DNA of 64,000 nucleotides from JBCCXL01 sp039191605 (GCA_039191605.1 JBCCXL010000011.1:124001-188000); one strand, 5' to 3'. Counted from the stretch's first letter, positions 25,472 to 35,098 are shown. Notes: generated by a model not told the origin, from the letters alone. A program made the numbers and translations.

Positions 25472-25806
25472 CGAGAACTCTCCTGAGGAAAAGATCGCCG
25501 GTGGATCTACCGTCGATTCACTAGCTGCTGCACCTTATCGCAGCGGGAATCCGCTAGGTGCCGTCGGGAGATATCTCGCTCGAATGGCTCGATGCGGCGA
25601 GACAGATGCCGAGGAAGCCATATAATCGGCCCGCGCCGGGGGCAGGCGGCGCCGGGCTTCGCCGTGGCACCGGGAGCTCCGACAGTCCTTTCTAAGAGAC
25701 CGCCTCTTAGAAGACTGCCTCTTAGAAGACTAAGTTTCGACTCCCCGCCTGCCGCTCAGGGACCGCCGTCGATCCTCGACGCTCCCCTTCCCGACGCCCA
25801 ACCACC
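25472..25806. other. divergent intergenic region between queD and lptFG
   Basis: No gene seen. It contains a TATAAT box at 25621-25626 with a weak GAGACA at 25599-25604 (16-bp spacing), a possible plus-strand promoter for lptFG. It also contains a 15-bp tandem duplication (25702-25731). Confidence 0.45.
25702..25731. repeat. 15-bp tandem duplication
   Basis: GCCTCTTAGAAGACT occurs twice head to tail. The unit contains the inverted arms TCTTAGAAGA, so each copy can form a short hairpin, and TCTAAGAG just upstream (25691-25698) is complementary to CTCTTAGA in each. It lies in the leader of lptFG. Confidence 0.7.
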
Positions 25807-28254
25807 ATGCGCCGACTCGATCGCTATATTTTCCTCCAGCTGCTGGGCCCCCTGGGCCTCGGCTTCATGGTGTACACCTTCCTGCTGGTGATGCAGTTTC
25901 TCTTCCAGTCGGCGGAGATGATCATCCAGCGGGGCCTGCCTCTGTCCACCGTCGGCGAGCTCCTGATGCTGGTGATGCCCAGCACCGTGGTGATGACGCT
26001 GCCGATGTCGCTGCTCTTCGCCATCCTGATCACCTCCGGACGCCTCGCCGCCGACAGTGAGCTGGTGGCGATGCGCTCCTGCGGCATCTCGCTGCTCTCC
26101 CTCTATCGCCCCGTCTTCCTGCTCTCCGCCATCCTCGCCGGCATCAACCTCTACTTGATGCTCTGGGTCTTGCCCCACGGCAACCATCGGCTGCAGCAGC
26201 TACAGCTCGAGATCGTCACCCAAAGCGTGGCTCAGCAGGTAGAGCCTCGGGTGTTCAACGAGCAGTGGGACGGCAAGGTGCTCTACGTCTTCGACGTGCC
26301 TCAGGGCCAGGATCGCTGGCGAGGGGTCTTCGTCGCCCAAACCCTTGAAGGCACCGACGACTCCCCCGGCGGCACCGAGATGCTGATCGCCGATTGGGGG
26401 CAGGTGCGGGTGGAGGAATCCGGCGAAAAGCTGGTCTTGGAGCTGGAGGACGCGGTCTCCCACCAGGTGGACCCGAAGGAGCCCGGCGGCTACCGGGTGA
26501 CCTTCCACGAGCGACTGGAATCGGTGCTGGAAGACAACTTCCTCTCCTCCCGCAAGGCCTCGATCTCGGCATCCAAGAGCATCCGGGAGATGGACTTCCA
26601 GGAGCTTCGGCGCCGCGCCAGCGACCCTCGGACCTCACCGGAGATGCGCAATCTGGTGCGGGTCCAGATGTACAAGAACTTCTCGATCCCCGCCGCCTGT
26701 CTGGTCTTCGGGCTGCTCGCCCTGCCGCTGGGCATCAACAATCGCCGCGGCGGCAAGGCCTCGGGCTTTACCGTCTCCATCGGGGTGATCCTGGTCTACT
26801 GGATCCTGCTCTCCAACGGCGAGGAAGCCGCCCGGTACGGCAAGATGGAGCCCTGGCTGGCGATGTGGATTCCCAACGCCCTCTTCGGCGTCCTGGGCTT
26901 CGTCCTGCTCGTGCGGCGCAACGCCGACAAGAGCCTGATGCTCTCTCAGGTGGACCGCTGGATCCGCGAGGACCTCTGGGCCTGGATCATGTCCTTCGGG
27001 CGCTGGCGCAGCTCCCGCAAGAAGAGGCTGCAAGAGGCCCGCCAGCGCAAAGGAGAGCAGGGACGAGGGGGGCGTGAATCGGGAGATTCAAGAAGAGGCG
27101 TGGGAGTCCAGCTCCCGGGCCGCAGGATCGTGCTTCGCCTACCCCGCCTCGGCCTTCGGGTGGTGAATTTGATGGACCGCTTCGTGGTCCGCCACTTTGT
27201 CTCCATCCTCGGCCTGGTGATGCTCTCCGGCCTGGTGCTCTACGTGGTGGCGGACCTCGGCGAGAACGTCGACGACATCCTGAAGAACAACATCAGCACC
27301 GACGTGCTGGTGGACTACTACAAGTTCAAGTCCCTTCAGATCCTCTACGACATCTCCCCCATCGTCATTTTGGTGACCACCCTGCTCACCTTCAGCCTGC
27401 TCTCCCGCAGCAACGAGCTCACCGCCTTCAAGGCCCTGGGGGTCAGCCTCTTCCGACTCTCCCTGCCGGTCATCGCCATGGCCTTCCTGGTGGCGGCCTT
27501 CAACGTCTACCTGCAGAGCGAGGTGCTGCCGGCCTCCAACCAGCGAGTCTCGGCCCTCAAAGACGAGATCAAGGGGCGCAAGAAGAGCGCGCGAACCTTC
27601 CAACGCCTCGACCGCCAATGGCTCTTTGGCCAGGGCCGCTACGTCTACCACTACGTCGACTACGAGCCCGAGGAGCAGAAGCTCAACAAACTCCAGGTCT
27701 TTGAGTTCGACGAGAACCTGCGCCTCGCCCGCCGCCTCTACACCACCGCCGCCCGCTACCAGGCCGAGGACGGCGGCTGGATCTTCGACAGCGGCTGGAT
27801 GGTGGCCTTCGACGGCACCCGCATCGAAGCCCTGGAGACCTTCGACGAACCGCGGCTCTCGGACTATCCGGAGACCCCGGAATACTTCACCGCCGAGATC
27901 AGGCCACCGAAGCAGCTGAGCTACCGCGAGCTCCAGAGCTATATCGCCGACCTCGAGCGCCGAGGCAGCGCCCATCCGGAGCTCAAGGTAGAGCTCCACG
28001 GCAAGATCGCCTATCCGGCCATCTCCCTGGTGATGGTGCTGGTCGCCCTACCCTTCGCCTTCCGCCTCGGCCGCCACGGCGCCCTCTACGGCATCGGCCT
28101 CTCGGTGATCCTGGGCATCTGCTTCATGGCCCTCTACATCTTCTTCACCACCCTCGGCGCCGCCGGAGCCCTGCCGCCGCTCCTCGCCGTATGGAGCCCG
28201 AACCTGGTCTTCGCCCTCTTTGCGGGCTATCTCTTCTTGGGTGTTCGCACCTGA
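25807..28254 (+). CDS. lptFG: LptF-LptG fusion, LPS export ABC transporter permease
   Basis: An 815-residue protein in which two LptF/LptG (YjgP/YjgQ) permeases are fused head to tail. The first half (about 1-395) starts MRRLDRYIFLQLLGPLGLG and has three N-terminal TMs, a periplasmic beta-jellyroll and three C-terminal TMs. A basic linker (about 400-440, RSSRKKRLQEARQRKGEQGR) then leads to the second half (about 456-815), starting MDRFVVRHFVSILGL with the same 3+domain+3 layout. Normally these are separate genes forming the LptB2FG extractor. An in-frame ATG at 27172 could allow separate LptG synthesis. No frameshift is needed for the full reading. Confidence 0.92.
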   Translation: MRRLDRYIFLQLLGPLGLGFMVYTFLLVMQFLFQSAEMIIQRGLPLSTVGELLMLVMPSTVVMTLPMSLLFAILITSGRLAADSELVAMRSCGISLLSLYRPVFLLSAILAGINLYLMLWVLPHGNHRLQQLQLEIVTQSVAQQVEPRVFNEQWDGKVLYVFDVPQGQDRWRGVFVAQTLEGTDDSPGGTEMLIADWGQVRVEESGEKLVLELEDAVSHQVDPKEPGGYRVTFHERLESVLEDNFLSSRKASISASKSIREMDFQELRRRASDPRTSPEMRNLVRVQMYKNFSIPAACLVFGLLALPLGINNRRGGKASGFTVSIGVILVYWILLSNGEEAARYGKMEPWLAMWIPNALFGVLGFVLLVRRNADKSLMLSQVDRWIREDLWAWIMSFGRWRSSRKKRLQEARQRKGEQGRGGRESGDSRRGVGVQLPGRRIVLRLPRLGLRVVNLMDRFVVRHFVSILGLVMLSGLVLYVVADLGENVDDILKNNISTDVLVDYYKFKSLQILYDISPIVILVTTLLTFSLLSRSNELTAFKALGVSLFRLSLPVIAMAFLVAAFNVYLQSEVLPASNQRVSALKDEIKGRKKSARTFQRLDRQWLFGQGRYVYHYVDYEPEEQKLNKLQVFEFDENLRLARRLYTTAARYQAEDGGWIFDSGWMVAFDGTRIEALETFDEPRLSDYPETPEYFTAEIRPPKQLSYRELQSYIADLERRGSAHPELKVELHGKIAYPAISLVMVLVALPFAFRLGRHGALYGIGLSVILGICFMALYIFFTTLGAAGALPPLLAVWSPNLVFALFAGYLFLGVRT

Positions 28255-28300
28255 GAGAGCCTCTTGGGGCCAGGGCATAATAGGGCGGGCCAGAAACGCA

Positions 28301-29791
28301 ATGTCGAAGGATCCTGCTCCCTCCGTGGAGACCGCGCGCTCGCCCGGGTGGCGCTTCGATCACTCGTACTCGCGGCTACCCCAGCAGCTGTGGGACTCCC
28401 CAGATCTCTCTCCGGTCTCCGATCCCCGTCTCTCGATCCTCAATCGTCCCCTGGCTGAAGAGATGGGGCTCGATCCCGAAGCTCTCGCCCACCCGAACCA
28501 GGTCGAGGTGCTCGCCGGCAATCGAGTGCCGAAGGGCGGCCTCGCGCTGGCGCAGGCCTACGCCGGCCATCAATTCGGGCACTTCACGAGACTCGGGGAC
28601 GGGCGAGCGATGCTCTTGGGCGAGCACCTGACGCCGGACGGGCGGCGCCTCGACGTGCAGCTCAAGGGCAGCGGACGGACGGTGTTCTCCCGCGGCGGCG
28701 ACGGGCGGGCTCCTCTGGGACCGATGCTGCGGGAGTACGTGATCAGCGAGGCGATTCACGAGCTGGGGATCCCGACCACCAGGAGCCTCGCGGTGGTCGA
28801 GACGGGAGAACCGGTATTCCGCGACGGTCCGCTGCCCGGGGCGGTGTTGACGCGAATTGCGTCGAGCCACATCCGTGTGGGGACCTTCGAATACGCGACG
28901 GCGCTGCGAGAGTCTTCTCTCACTCAGGCCCTTGTCGAGGCGACTATCGAGCGGCACTTCCCCGAGCTTGCCGAGGCGGACGATCCGGCCATCGAGCTGC
29001 TCCGGAGCGTCGCGGAGCTGCAGGCGGATCTCATCGCCCGCTGGCTGGCGGTCGGCTTCATCCACGGGGTGATGAACACCGACAACATGACTCTTTGCGG
29101 CGAGACCATCGACTATGGGCCGTGCGCCTTTCTCGACGCCTACCATCCCGACACCGTGTTCAGCTCCATCGACCGCCACGGGCGCTACGCTTTCGGCCGG
29201 CAGGTCGGGATCGCCCTCTGGAACCTGGCCCGCTTCGCGGAGTCTCTCCTCCCGCTCCTGGATAGCGTTCCCGAACGGGCCGTAGAGCGGGCGCAGGAGA
29301 CTGTCGACACTTTTCCTGAGCTCTTCGAGCGGCGCGAACTGGCTGCGATGAGGGCGAAACTGGGGCTCCTCGGCAAGGAGCACGACGATGAGAAGACAGA
29401 CGAGAAGCTAGTCTCTGACCTGCTCTCCCTGATGGCGAAGCGCCGGACGGATTACACCAACGCCTTCCGGGATCTGATCGCCGGACGGCTCCCGTCGGGA
29501 GACGAGGCCTTCAGCGACTGGATGGAGGCCTGGAAGGCCCGCCTCGCCCGTCAGCCGGACTCGGAGCCGGAGAGGATCTTGCGAATGCAGGCCGTCAATC
29601 CGGCCGTCATCCCCCGCAACCACCGGGTGGAGGAAGCCCTCTCCGCCGCGTCGGAGCAGCACGACCTCGGGCCGTTCCGAAGTCTGCTCGCCGCGCTGGC
29701 CGATCCCTACGACCACGCGCGGGAACGCCCCGGGTACGACGAGCCCGCTCCGCCGAGCGAAGTGCCCTACCGCACCTTCTGCGGCACCTGA
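28301..29791 (+). CDS. selO: SelO/YdiU-family protein adenylyltransferase
   Basis: A 496-residue pseudokinase-fold enzyme that transfers AMP to protein hydroxyl side chains. Hallmark segments are present: QLKGSGRTVFSRGGDGRAPL, REYVISEAIHELGIPTTRSL, SSHIRVGTFEYA, the catalytic FIHGVMNTDNM and DYGPCAFLDAY. ATG 28301 is preferred over upstream in-frame codons because the SelO family begins shortly before a W..D.SY..LP motif, present here as WRFDHSYSRLP. There is no Sec codon or C-terminal Cys-x-x-Cys; the protein ends FCGT, so a single C-terminal Cys remains in the redox-motif position. Confidence 0.93.
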   Translation: MSKDPAPSVETARSPGWRFDHSYSRLPQQLWDSPDLSPVSDPRLSILNRPLAEEMGLDPEALAHPNQVEVLAGNRVPKGGLALAQAYAGHQFGHFTRLGDGRAMLLGEHLTPDGRRLDVQLKGSGRTVFSRGGDGRAPLGPMLREYVISEAIHELGIPTTRSLAVVETGEPVFRDGPLPGAVLTRIASSHIRVGTFEYATALRESSLTQALVEATIERHFPELAEADDPAIELLRSVAELQADLIARWLAVGFIHGVMNTDNMTLCGETIDYGPCAFLDAYHPDTVFSSIDRHGRYAFGRQVGIALWNLARFAESLLPLLDSVPERAVERAQETVDTFPELFERRELAAMRAKLGLLGKEHDDEKTDEKLVSDLLSLMAKRRTDYTNAFRDLIAGRLPSGDEAFSDWMEAWKARLARQPDSEPERILRMQAVNPAVIPRNHRVEEALSAASEQHDLGPFRSLLAALADPYDHARERPGYDEPAPPSEVPYRTFCGT

Positions 29792-29831
29792 TTCCCCGCC
29801 ACCATCACCCCGACGGGGCCAATCCAGCGAC

Positions 29832-31025
29832 TCAGTCGACCTTGCGCAGGCTCTTCGGCCAAGGATCGGCAAAGACTTCTCCACGCTCCCAAGCGGCGAC
29901 TTCTTCGTCCGTGCACAAAGCGCTCTGCAAAGCGGCTTCAAAGGCCTTGCAGGCAGCGGGCAGTCCAATGAGAGTGAGCTCGTTGGTGCGATCCCCGAAG
30001 ATAGGGTGCTCTGCCTGGAGTCGCTCCTTGAGAAGCTCGACTTCAAAAGGCAGCAGCTTGCCATCTCGGTCGTGGACAGTCTCGGCGACCCAGAGGCCGG
30101 TCAGCTCGAGGGCAATCTGGCTGCCGGATTGCTGCCACAGAAGAACGTCGCCGGGACGAGATGCAAGCCACAAGAAGCCCTTAGTGCGATAGAGACCGGT
30201 GCCGAGCTGACTCTGACAAACGTCGTACAAGCGCTGCGGGTGGAAGGGGCGCGGGTCGCTGAGGATGATCGCCTCCACATCCTCAGGAGTAGGAGCGTCT
30301 AGGGTGAGGCCGAATTGATCGGCGAGGGCCTCGAGATCCGCGAGCCTGGGCGCGGGGGTGTTGTCGAGCTGCGAGAGGCGAAGGCCAGCGAGGGCGGAAA
30401 GTCCCACCGTGGCGTGGGGCTGCAGCTTCCTCAGGGTACGGACCTGGGCATCCACGACGGCCTGGGGGACGGTGTCGATCTTCGTCAAGATGATCACGCT
30501 GGCGAAGACCAGCTGTTCTGCGAGGATCTCCGCGGCGCGGTGCAGGGCGGGGTCATTGGAGGGAGTCGCTTCGCCGGTGAAAATGCGGCCGTCGGCAAAG
30601 TCCCGGTGAAGGCTCAGAGCGTCGACGGTGACGATGAAGTGGCGCAGCCGAAACCGATCATCCTGGGTCAAGGCGACGATCAGGGGCCACGGCCGCGCCG
30701 CGCCGGTGCTCTCGCAGAGGACGTGGGGCGGCGCGGAGTCGAGGGCCGCGATCTCCCCCAGCACCCGACCCACGGACGGATGGAGCTGCTCGCTAGCGTG
30801 AGTGCCGTGCAGAGCCGCCACGCCGTCAATCAGCTGTCCTGCTTCGGGCCTGGAGCTTTCCGCTGCGAGCAGCTCGGCATCGACGCCGAAATCGCTGAGG
30901 TCATGGACGATCATGGCGGCGTCGCGCATCGCCTCGTCGTTGCGCCAACGCCGGAGCAGCGTAGTTTTCCCCGAGCCAAGAAAGCCGCAGAGAATCGTGA
31001 TGGGGAGGGTCTTGGTCCGACTCAT
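29832..31025 (-). CDS. COG0523 (CobW/ZigA-like) GTPase lacking the CxCC motif
   Basis: A 397-residue G3E-type GTPase. Walker A GFLGSGKTT is at residues 14-22. The second motif is ESTGAARPWP, the guanine-specificity motif is ILTKIDTV, and the C-terminal CobW domain ends with a LTLIGLPAACKAFEAAL segment. Family metallochaperones usually carry CxCC between Walker A and the next motif; here the region reads AAESSRPEAGQLIDGVAALHG with no cysteine. The protein may therefore bind metal differently or not at all. It is monocistronic and convergent with selO. Confidence 0.88.
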   Translation of the reverse strand: MSRTKTLPITILCGFLGSGKTTLLRRWRNDEAMRDAAMIVHDLSDFGVDAELLAAESSRPEAGQLIDGVAALHGTHASEQLHPSVGRVLGEIAALDSAPPHVLCESTGAARPWPLIVALTQDDRFRLRHFIVTVDALSLHRDFADGRIFTGEATPSNDPALHRAAEILAEQLVFASVIILTKIDTVPQAVVDAQVRTLRKLQPHATVGLSALAGLRLSQLDNTPAPRLADLEALADQFGLTLDAPTPEDVEAIILSDPRPFHPQRLYDVCQSQLGTGLYRTKGFLWLASRPGDVLLWQQSGSQIALELTGLWVAETVHDRDGKLLPFEVELLKERLQAEHPIFGDRTNELTLIGLPAACKAFEAALQSALCTDEEVAAWERGEVFADPWPKSLRKVD

Positions 31026-31419
31026 GGGGGCTTGTCAGTTTCCTCGGTGCAAGAGGCCCAATGAAAAGGCCCGGTGAAAGAAGGTCCGGGAAAAGTGAGG
31101 AGCTCGGGAGAGCCCCCAACGCCCCTACCCCGCCAGGCTGCTAGCGCCCGACATCAATACCTTTCCGCGGCCTCTGAAGGAGAACTCGGCGAGGACTCGA
31201 ACAGTCTTCTTCCAGAAGGCTGATCAGCGTCGTCCAGGCAGCTTCAACAGAGTTCAAGCATCGCATGAATCGACGGCCTTGGACGAAGGAATGAGCGGCT
31301 TTTCCGGACGTATCACGGGAAAAGAAGGAAGCCAGCTTCATGACCCCCGGCTTCGTCACCCACGACAGGGCCGCCGGCAAACCGAGCCTTCACGCGGGAC
31401 GAGGGAACGCTGATGCTCG
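31026..31419. other. intergenic region without a convincing gene
   Basis: A minus-strand ORF of 79 codons (31141-31380) is present but has no ribosome-binding site, no recognisable family and weak codon bias, so I do not call it. No other structure noted. Confidence 0.45.
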
Positions 31420-31839
31420 TCATCCGAGATTCGCTGAACTGAGCTCCTTCCAGGCCTGCTCTTCAGGACTGCCAGGCTCTGGAAGGATCTGTCCGTTTTC
31501 CATCGCGTTCGAAGCCGATCCGGACACCAGGGTGACGACAACCTCTTCAGCATCGCAGCCGAGAGCATCGGCCGCCCCCCGCGTGATGCGTTCGACCATC
31601 TCTGCCTTCTGCTCCGGCGTTCGGCCGGCACGAATTCCGCCGCTCACCAAGATGGCCTTCCCTTGGGGGACCTCGCGAAAGCCGCATTCTTCGTCGGCCT
31701 GATCGCTGAAGAAGACGTTGACGAATTGAATCGGCGCCCCGGTGACGTCGACATGCACTTCGGTGATGCATTCGGCGATCTGACGCCGTTGAGCTAGATC
31801 AGCGCGGCCCGTCCCGAGGGTCGAGAGATAGATGGGCAT
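31420..31839 (-). CDS. tautomerase-superfamily protein (cis-CaaD-like)
   Basis: A 139-residue protein starting MPIYLSTLGTG, so after Met removal Pro1 is available as the catalytic base of the tautomerase superfamily. The VNVFFSDQ strand and GIRAGRTPEQKAEMVERIT helix match the second beta-alpha unit of tautomerases such as cis-3-chloroacrylic acid dehalogenase and MSAD. AAGGAG precedes the ATG. It is downstream of a second, shorter tautomerase-like gene with which it may form a hetero-oligomer or a substrate cascade. Confidence 0.8.
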   Translation of the reverse strand: MPIYLSTLGTGRADLAQRRQIAECITEVHVDVTGAPIQFVNVFFSDQADEECGFREVPQGKAILVSGGIRAGRTPEQKAEMVERITRGAADALGCDAEEVVVTLVSGSASNAMENGQILPEPGSPEEQAWKELSSANLG

Positions 31840-31872
31840 CGGTTCTCCTTTCCTTGCTGGTCTTCCTGCCGC

Positions 31873-32199
31873 CTACAGCCTCGTGCCGTGAGTGACGATG
31901 AGCAGCTCACTGGCGTCTGCTCCCGTCGCGTCGATCCACATCTCGTTGACTCGGTGCATGAACTCTGACCTGCGGTCAAAAGGCAGAGCATCGGGTACGA
32001 CACAGAGGAGCACGCTCGAGTTGCTGGGCTTTCCTGCAGTCCAGCCGTAGCCTCGAGGAATGACCTTCCACCTCACTTCGAGCTCACCCGCCGGGTTATG
32101 GAATGCATCGGCGGCGATCTTCTTGAGCTTGGCGGTCAGCTCATTCTGAAGATCCTCGGCCTGATGCCCTTCCTGGATGGTCGCAATGCATTGGGTCAT
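31873..32199 (-). CDS. tautomerase-like protein without N-terminal Pro
   Basis: A 108-residue protein, MTQCIATIQEGHQAEDLQNE..., followed by VRWKVIPRGYGWTAGKPSNSSVLLC and RRSEFMHRVNEMWIDATGADASELLIV. The C-terminal helix-strand pattern resembles the tautomerase (4-OT/MIF-like) fold, and the neighbour is a Pro1 tautomerase. Residue 2 here is Thr, so the classical catalytic proline is absent. This may be a structural partner or a different chemistry. GGGGAG precedes ATG 32199. Confidence 0.65.
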   Translation of the reverse strand: MTQCIATIQEGHQAEDLQNELTAKLKKIAADAFHNPAGELEVRWKVIPRGYGWTAGKPSNSSVLLCVVPDALPFDRRSEFMHRVNEMWIDATGADASELLIVTHGTRL

Positions 32200-32283
32200 G
32201 GTGTGCTCCCCTGTGTCGCCTACTGGTGTCGCTTTGATGGTGCGCTGGTATCGAGCGGTAGCCGGCGGATTGCCGCTCCGTCG

Positions 32284-33676
32284 TCAGCTCAACTTCCGGA
32301 TCAGATCCATCTGGCGATCGGAGTGGCCGTAGTACTTGATGTCCAGCTCGACGGCATTCCACTTCTCCAGCACCGGCTTGAAATGGGAGAAGCACTCGAA
32401 GCTGTACTCCCCGTGGTACCGCCCCATGCCGCTATTACCGACACCGCCGAAGGGAAGGTTGGAGTTGGTCACCTGCATCACCGCATCGTTGATGGCACCG
32501 CTGCCGAAGGGAATCTCGGCGAGGAAACGCTGCTTGGTCGCCTTGTCTGTAGAGAACAAGTAGCCAGCGAGGGGCTTCTCGAAGCTCTTGACGATGTCGA
32601 AGGCCTCATCGAGGGTCTCGAACTCGATCACGGCGAGGATGGGGCCAAAGATCTCGTCCTGCATCGCCGCATCCTCGACGCTCACGTTGTGAATCACCGT
32701 CGGATGGATGACCCGCTCTTCGCGATTCATCTCGCCGCCGTAGTAGACCTTCTCGGGATCAATGAGCGCCGCGACTCGGTCAAAGTTGCGCTCGTTGATG
32801 ATGCGAGTGAAGTTGCCGTTCTCGACGGAATAGTCGTGCTTCTCAATCTCGTGGGCCATCCGCTCGAGCACGCGGTCCTTGATGCTCTTGTGGACCAGCA
32901 CATAGTCCGGAGCCAGACAGAGCTGCCCTGAGTTGATGAACTTTGCCCAGATCAGCCGCTTGACGCCAACGTCGACGGCCGCATCCTCAGCGAAGATTGC
33001 GGGATTCTTGCCGCCCAGCTCCAGCGTGACGTTCGTCAGGTGAGGAGCTGCCGCTTGGTTGACGATGCGGCCAACCTGGGGGCTGCCGGTGAAGAAGATC
33101 TTGTCCCAGCGCTGGTTCAAGAGACGTCGTCTCCGGAATTCCGCCCTCCACCACCTGAAGGTAGCGAGGGTCGAAGTTCTCGTTGATGATCTTCGCCATC
33201 ACGCGACTGGTTTCCGCCGGCAGCTCGCTGGGCTTCAGGACAGTAGTGTTGCCCGCCACCATGGATCCCACCACTGGGGTCAGGGATAGGTTGTAGGGGA
33301 AATTCCATGCTCCGATCACCAGCGTGACGCCGAGAGGTTCCGGGACGATGTAGCTCTTGGCGGGCTGGTTGAGGAGGTTCGTCGCGACCTTGCGCGGCTT
33401 CATCCATTTATCGAGATTCTTGATCGCCAGCTCCAGCTCTTCGAAGAGGGGGAAGGTCTCGGTCAGCTGCGTGTGGTGCTTGGATTTCCCGAAGTCGTTG
33501 TAGATCGCTTCGTAGAGCTCATCCAAGTGCTCTCGCAGGAGCCGGTCGAGCTTCTCGAGCTGCTGCCGGCGAAACTCCACCGAGAGGGTCGCTCCGGTGC
33601 GAAAGTACTCGCGCTGGCGGTCGACTAGTTGCTGAATCTGCTCTTCGGTCATCGGGGTCTGCTGGATATCGTTCAT
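32284..33676 (-). pseudogene. aldehyde dehydrogenase interrupted by a frameshift
   Basis: An NAD(P)-dependent aldehyde dehydrogenase of the class 3-like group, split in two frames. The N-terminal part (33676 down to about 33122) has AWNFPYNLSLTP and reads to VEGGIPETTS. The C-terminal part (from about 33120 to 32284) resumes at LNQRWDKIFFTGSP and contains LELGGKNP (Glu) and NSGQLCLAPD (catalytic Cys). Joining them needs either one extra base removed or two bases restored; restoring two gives ETTSLLNQRWDKIF, which matches family spacing best. The site is a TCTCTT run, so a lost CT dinucleotide is likely. ATG 33676 follows AAAAGGAAGA. It could be a real mutation or a sequencing/assembly error. 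Confidence 0.85.
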
Positions 33677-33835
33677 CGTCTCTTCCTTTTGGTTGCTGTG
33701 GTGATGTCGAGTCTCTGGGCCTCGGGTGTTTCCGGCGGCCATCGCTTGAATCGTCATGATTAGGTTCTGCGGGAGAGTCGTTGCTTAGCTCTGAATCTCA
33801 GATCTGAGGGCCTGGACGGGTACGGTCGCGGTGCC

Positions 33836-35032
33836 TCAAGAAGCGGGTTCCGTGGTGAGGGCGTGAAGGATCTCTAGGCACTGTGCCTGGCTCATCAGCT
33901 TCGGAACCGCGTAGAAGGAACGGGCTTCCTTCCGGGCGTTCTTGGCGATCGACGGGAAGTGCTGATGCTGCAGCTCTACAAGGCCTAGCGGAATATCCAA
34001 CGCCCGCCCTAGGCGCTCGACGCGATCGATAAAGCGCTGAGCTAAGTGCTCCTCGCTTCCGTCACCGTCACCACTCACTACCCTCTCCAGCTCCGCGAAT
34101 CTCGCCGAGCTGCTCGGCTTGTTGAAGCGCATCACCCGCGGCAGGATGACGGCGTTAGCGAGCCCATGAGGCGTGTTGTAGTGGGCGCTGACCTGGTGTG
34201 AAATCGCGTGGACATAGCCAAGGCCGGACTTATTGAAGGCATAGCCAGCGAGAAAGGAGGCGAGAGCCACCAGCTCTCGAGCTTGGAGGTTCTCTCCGTT
34301 CTCGTAGGCTTCGGGAAGGTGCTCGAGGAGTAGCTTGACGGCCAGCCTCGCATCGCGCTCAGCATCGCTGAACCGATTCACCGACGTGTAGGCCTCGATG
34401 GCATGAGTCAGCGCATCCATTCCGGTCGCTGCCGTGATGTGCGGCGGAAGGGATTTGAGCAGGCTCGCGTCGAGAGCCGCTGCCGTCGGAATCAGCTTGG
34501 CGTCGACGACAAATCTCTTCTGGTGAGTCTCGGTCTCAGAGATCACGGCGGCGTTGGTGACCTCCGAGCCGGTCCCGGAGGTTGTCGGCACGACGTAGAA
34601 GGGCAAGGTGGGCCGCTTCACCTTCAGCAATCCCACCACCTGCCCGACGGTAGCTCCGTTGGCGGAGCAGGCCGCGATGACTTTCGCCGCATCGATGGCA
34701 GAGCCGCCTCCCACTGCGAACACGCTGTCGCAAGCGTTCTCCTCGCATTGCCGGATGCCCGCTTCGATCACCTCGAAGGTTGGATTGGGGATGATGCCGT
34801 CAAAGACCGTGACCTCGGAGCCTTCCTGCCGGAAGCGGCTGAGCAGGTCGTCGAGAAGACCCAGCTCGAGCAGGTTCTTCTCGGTCACCAGCAGGGGGCG
34901 TCTATGCCCCGAAGCTTTGACGAAGCTCGCCAGCTGATTGGCGGAGCCGGTTCCCGTGAACAGAAGCGGCTTCTCGGAGGGAAACAGCTTGGTGAATAGC
35001 TTCAACGAGAGATTGGTGAGCCGCTTCATCAT
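33836..35032 (-). CDS. iron-containing alcohol dehydrogenase
   Basis: A 398-residue group III alcohol dehydrogenase that interconverts alcohols and aldehydes with NAD(P)H. The GGGSAIDAAK dinucleotide segment, PTTSGTGSEVTNAAVI, and metal ligands in GMDALTHAIEAY (Asp, His), GYVHAISHQ (His) and the later HYNTPHGLANA (His) are all present. It is the first gene of a minus-strand group with the aldehyde dehydrogenase and two tautomerase-like genes. The promoter contains an operator-like palindrome overlapping the -10 box, matched on the TetR side. Confidence 0.92.
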   Translation of the reverse strand: MMKRLTNLSLKLFTKLFPSEKPLLFTGTGSANQLASFVKASGHRRPLLVTEKNLLELGLLDDLLSRFRQEGSEVTVFDGIIPNPTFEVIEAGIRQCEENACDSVFAVGGGSAIDAAKVIAACSANGATVGQVVGLLKVKRPTLPFYVVPTTSGTGSEVTNAAVISETETHQKRFVVDAKLIPTAAALDASLLKSLPPHITAATGMDALTHAIEAYTSVNRFSDAERDARLAVKLLLEHLPEAYENGENLQARELVALASFLAGYAFNKSGLGYVHAISHQVSAHYNTPHGLANAVILPRVMRFNKPSSSARFAELERVVSGDGDGSEEHLAQRFIDRVERLGRALDIPLGLVELQHQHFPSIAKNARKEARSFYAVPKLMSQAQCLEILHALTTEPAS

Positions 35033-35078
35033 GGTCTTGGTCCTCTGGTTACGTTGGCGTTCCGTGGTCTCTTATTAT

Positions 35079-35098
35079 ACTGCACAGTGTAGTTTACT
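35079..35098. promoter_or_regulatory. TetR operator-like site 1 (adh side)
   Basis: ACTGCACAGTGTAGTTTACT; its first 15 bases form a near-perfect inverted repeat ACTGCAC-A-GTGTAGT. It abuts a minus-strand TATAAT (35074-35079) upstream of the alcohol dehydrogenase. It matches site 2 at 15 of 20 positions. Confidence 0.55.

Noticed and set aside
31141..31380. 79-codon minus-strand ORF between cobW-like and tautomerase genes
   Set aside because: No ribosome-binding site or domain; bias weak. Described as intergenic instead.
32284..33757. Two independent aldehyde dehydrogenase genes
   Set aside because: The two reading frames are contiguous parts of one ALDH with a continuous family alignment; only a frameshift separates them.
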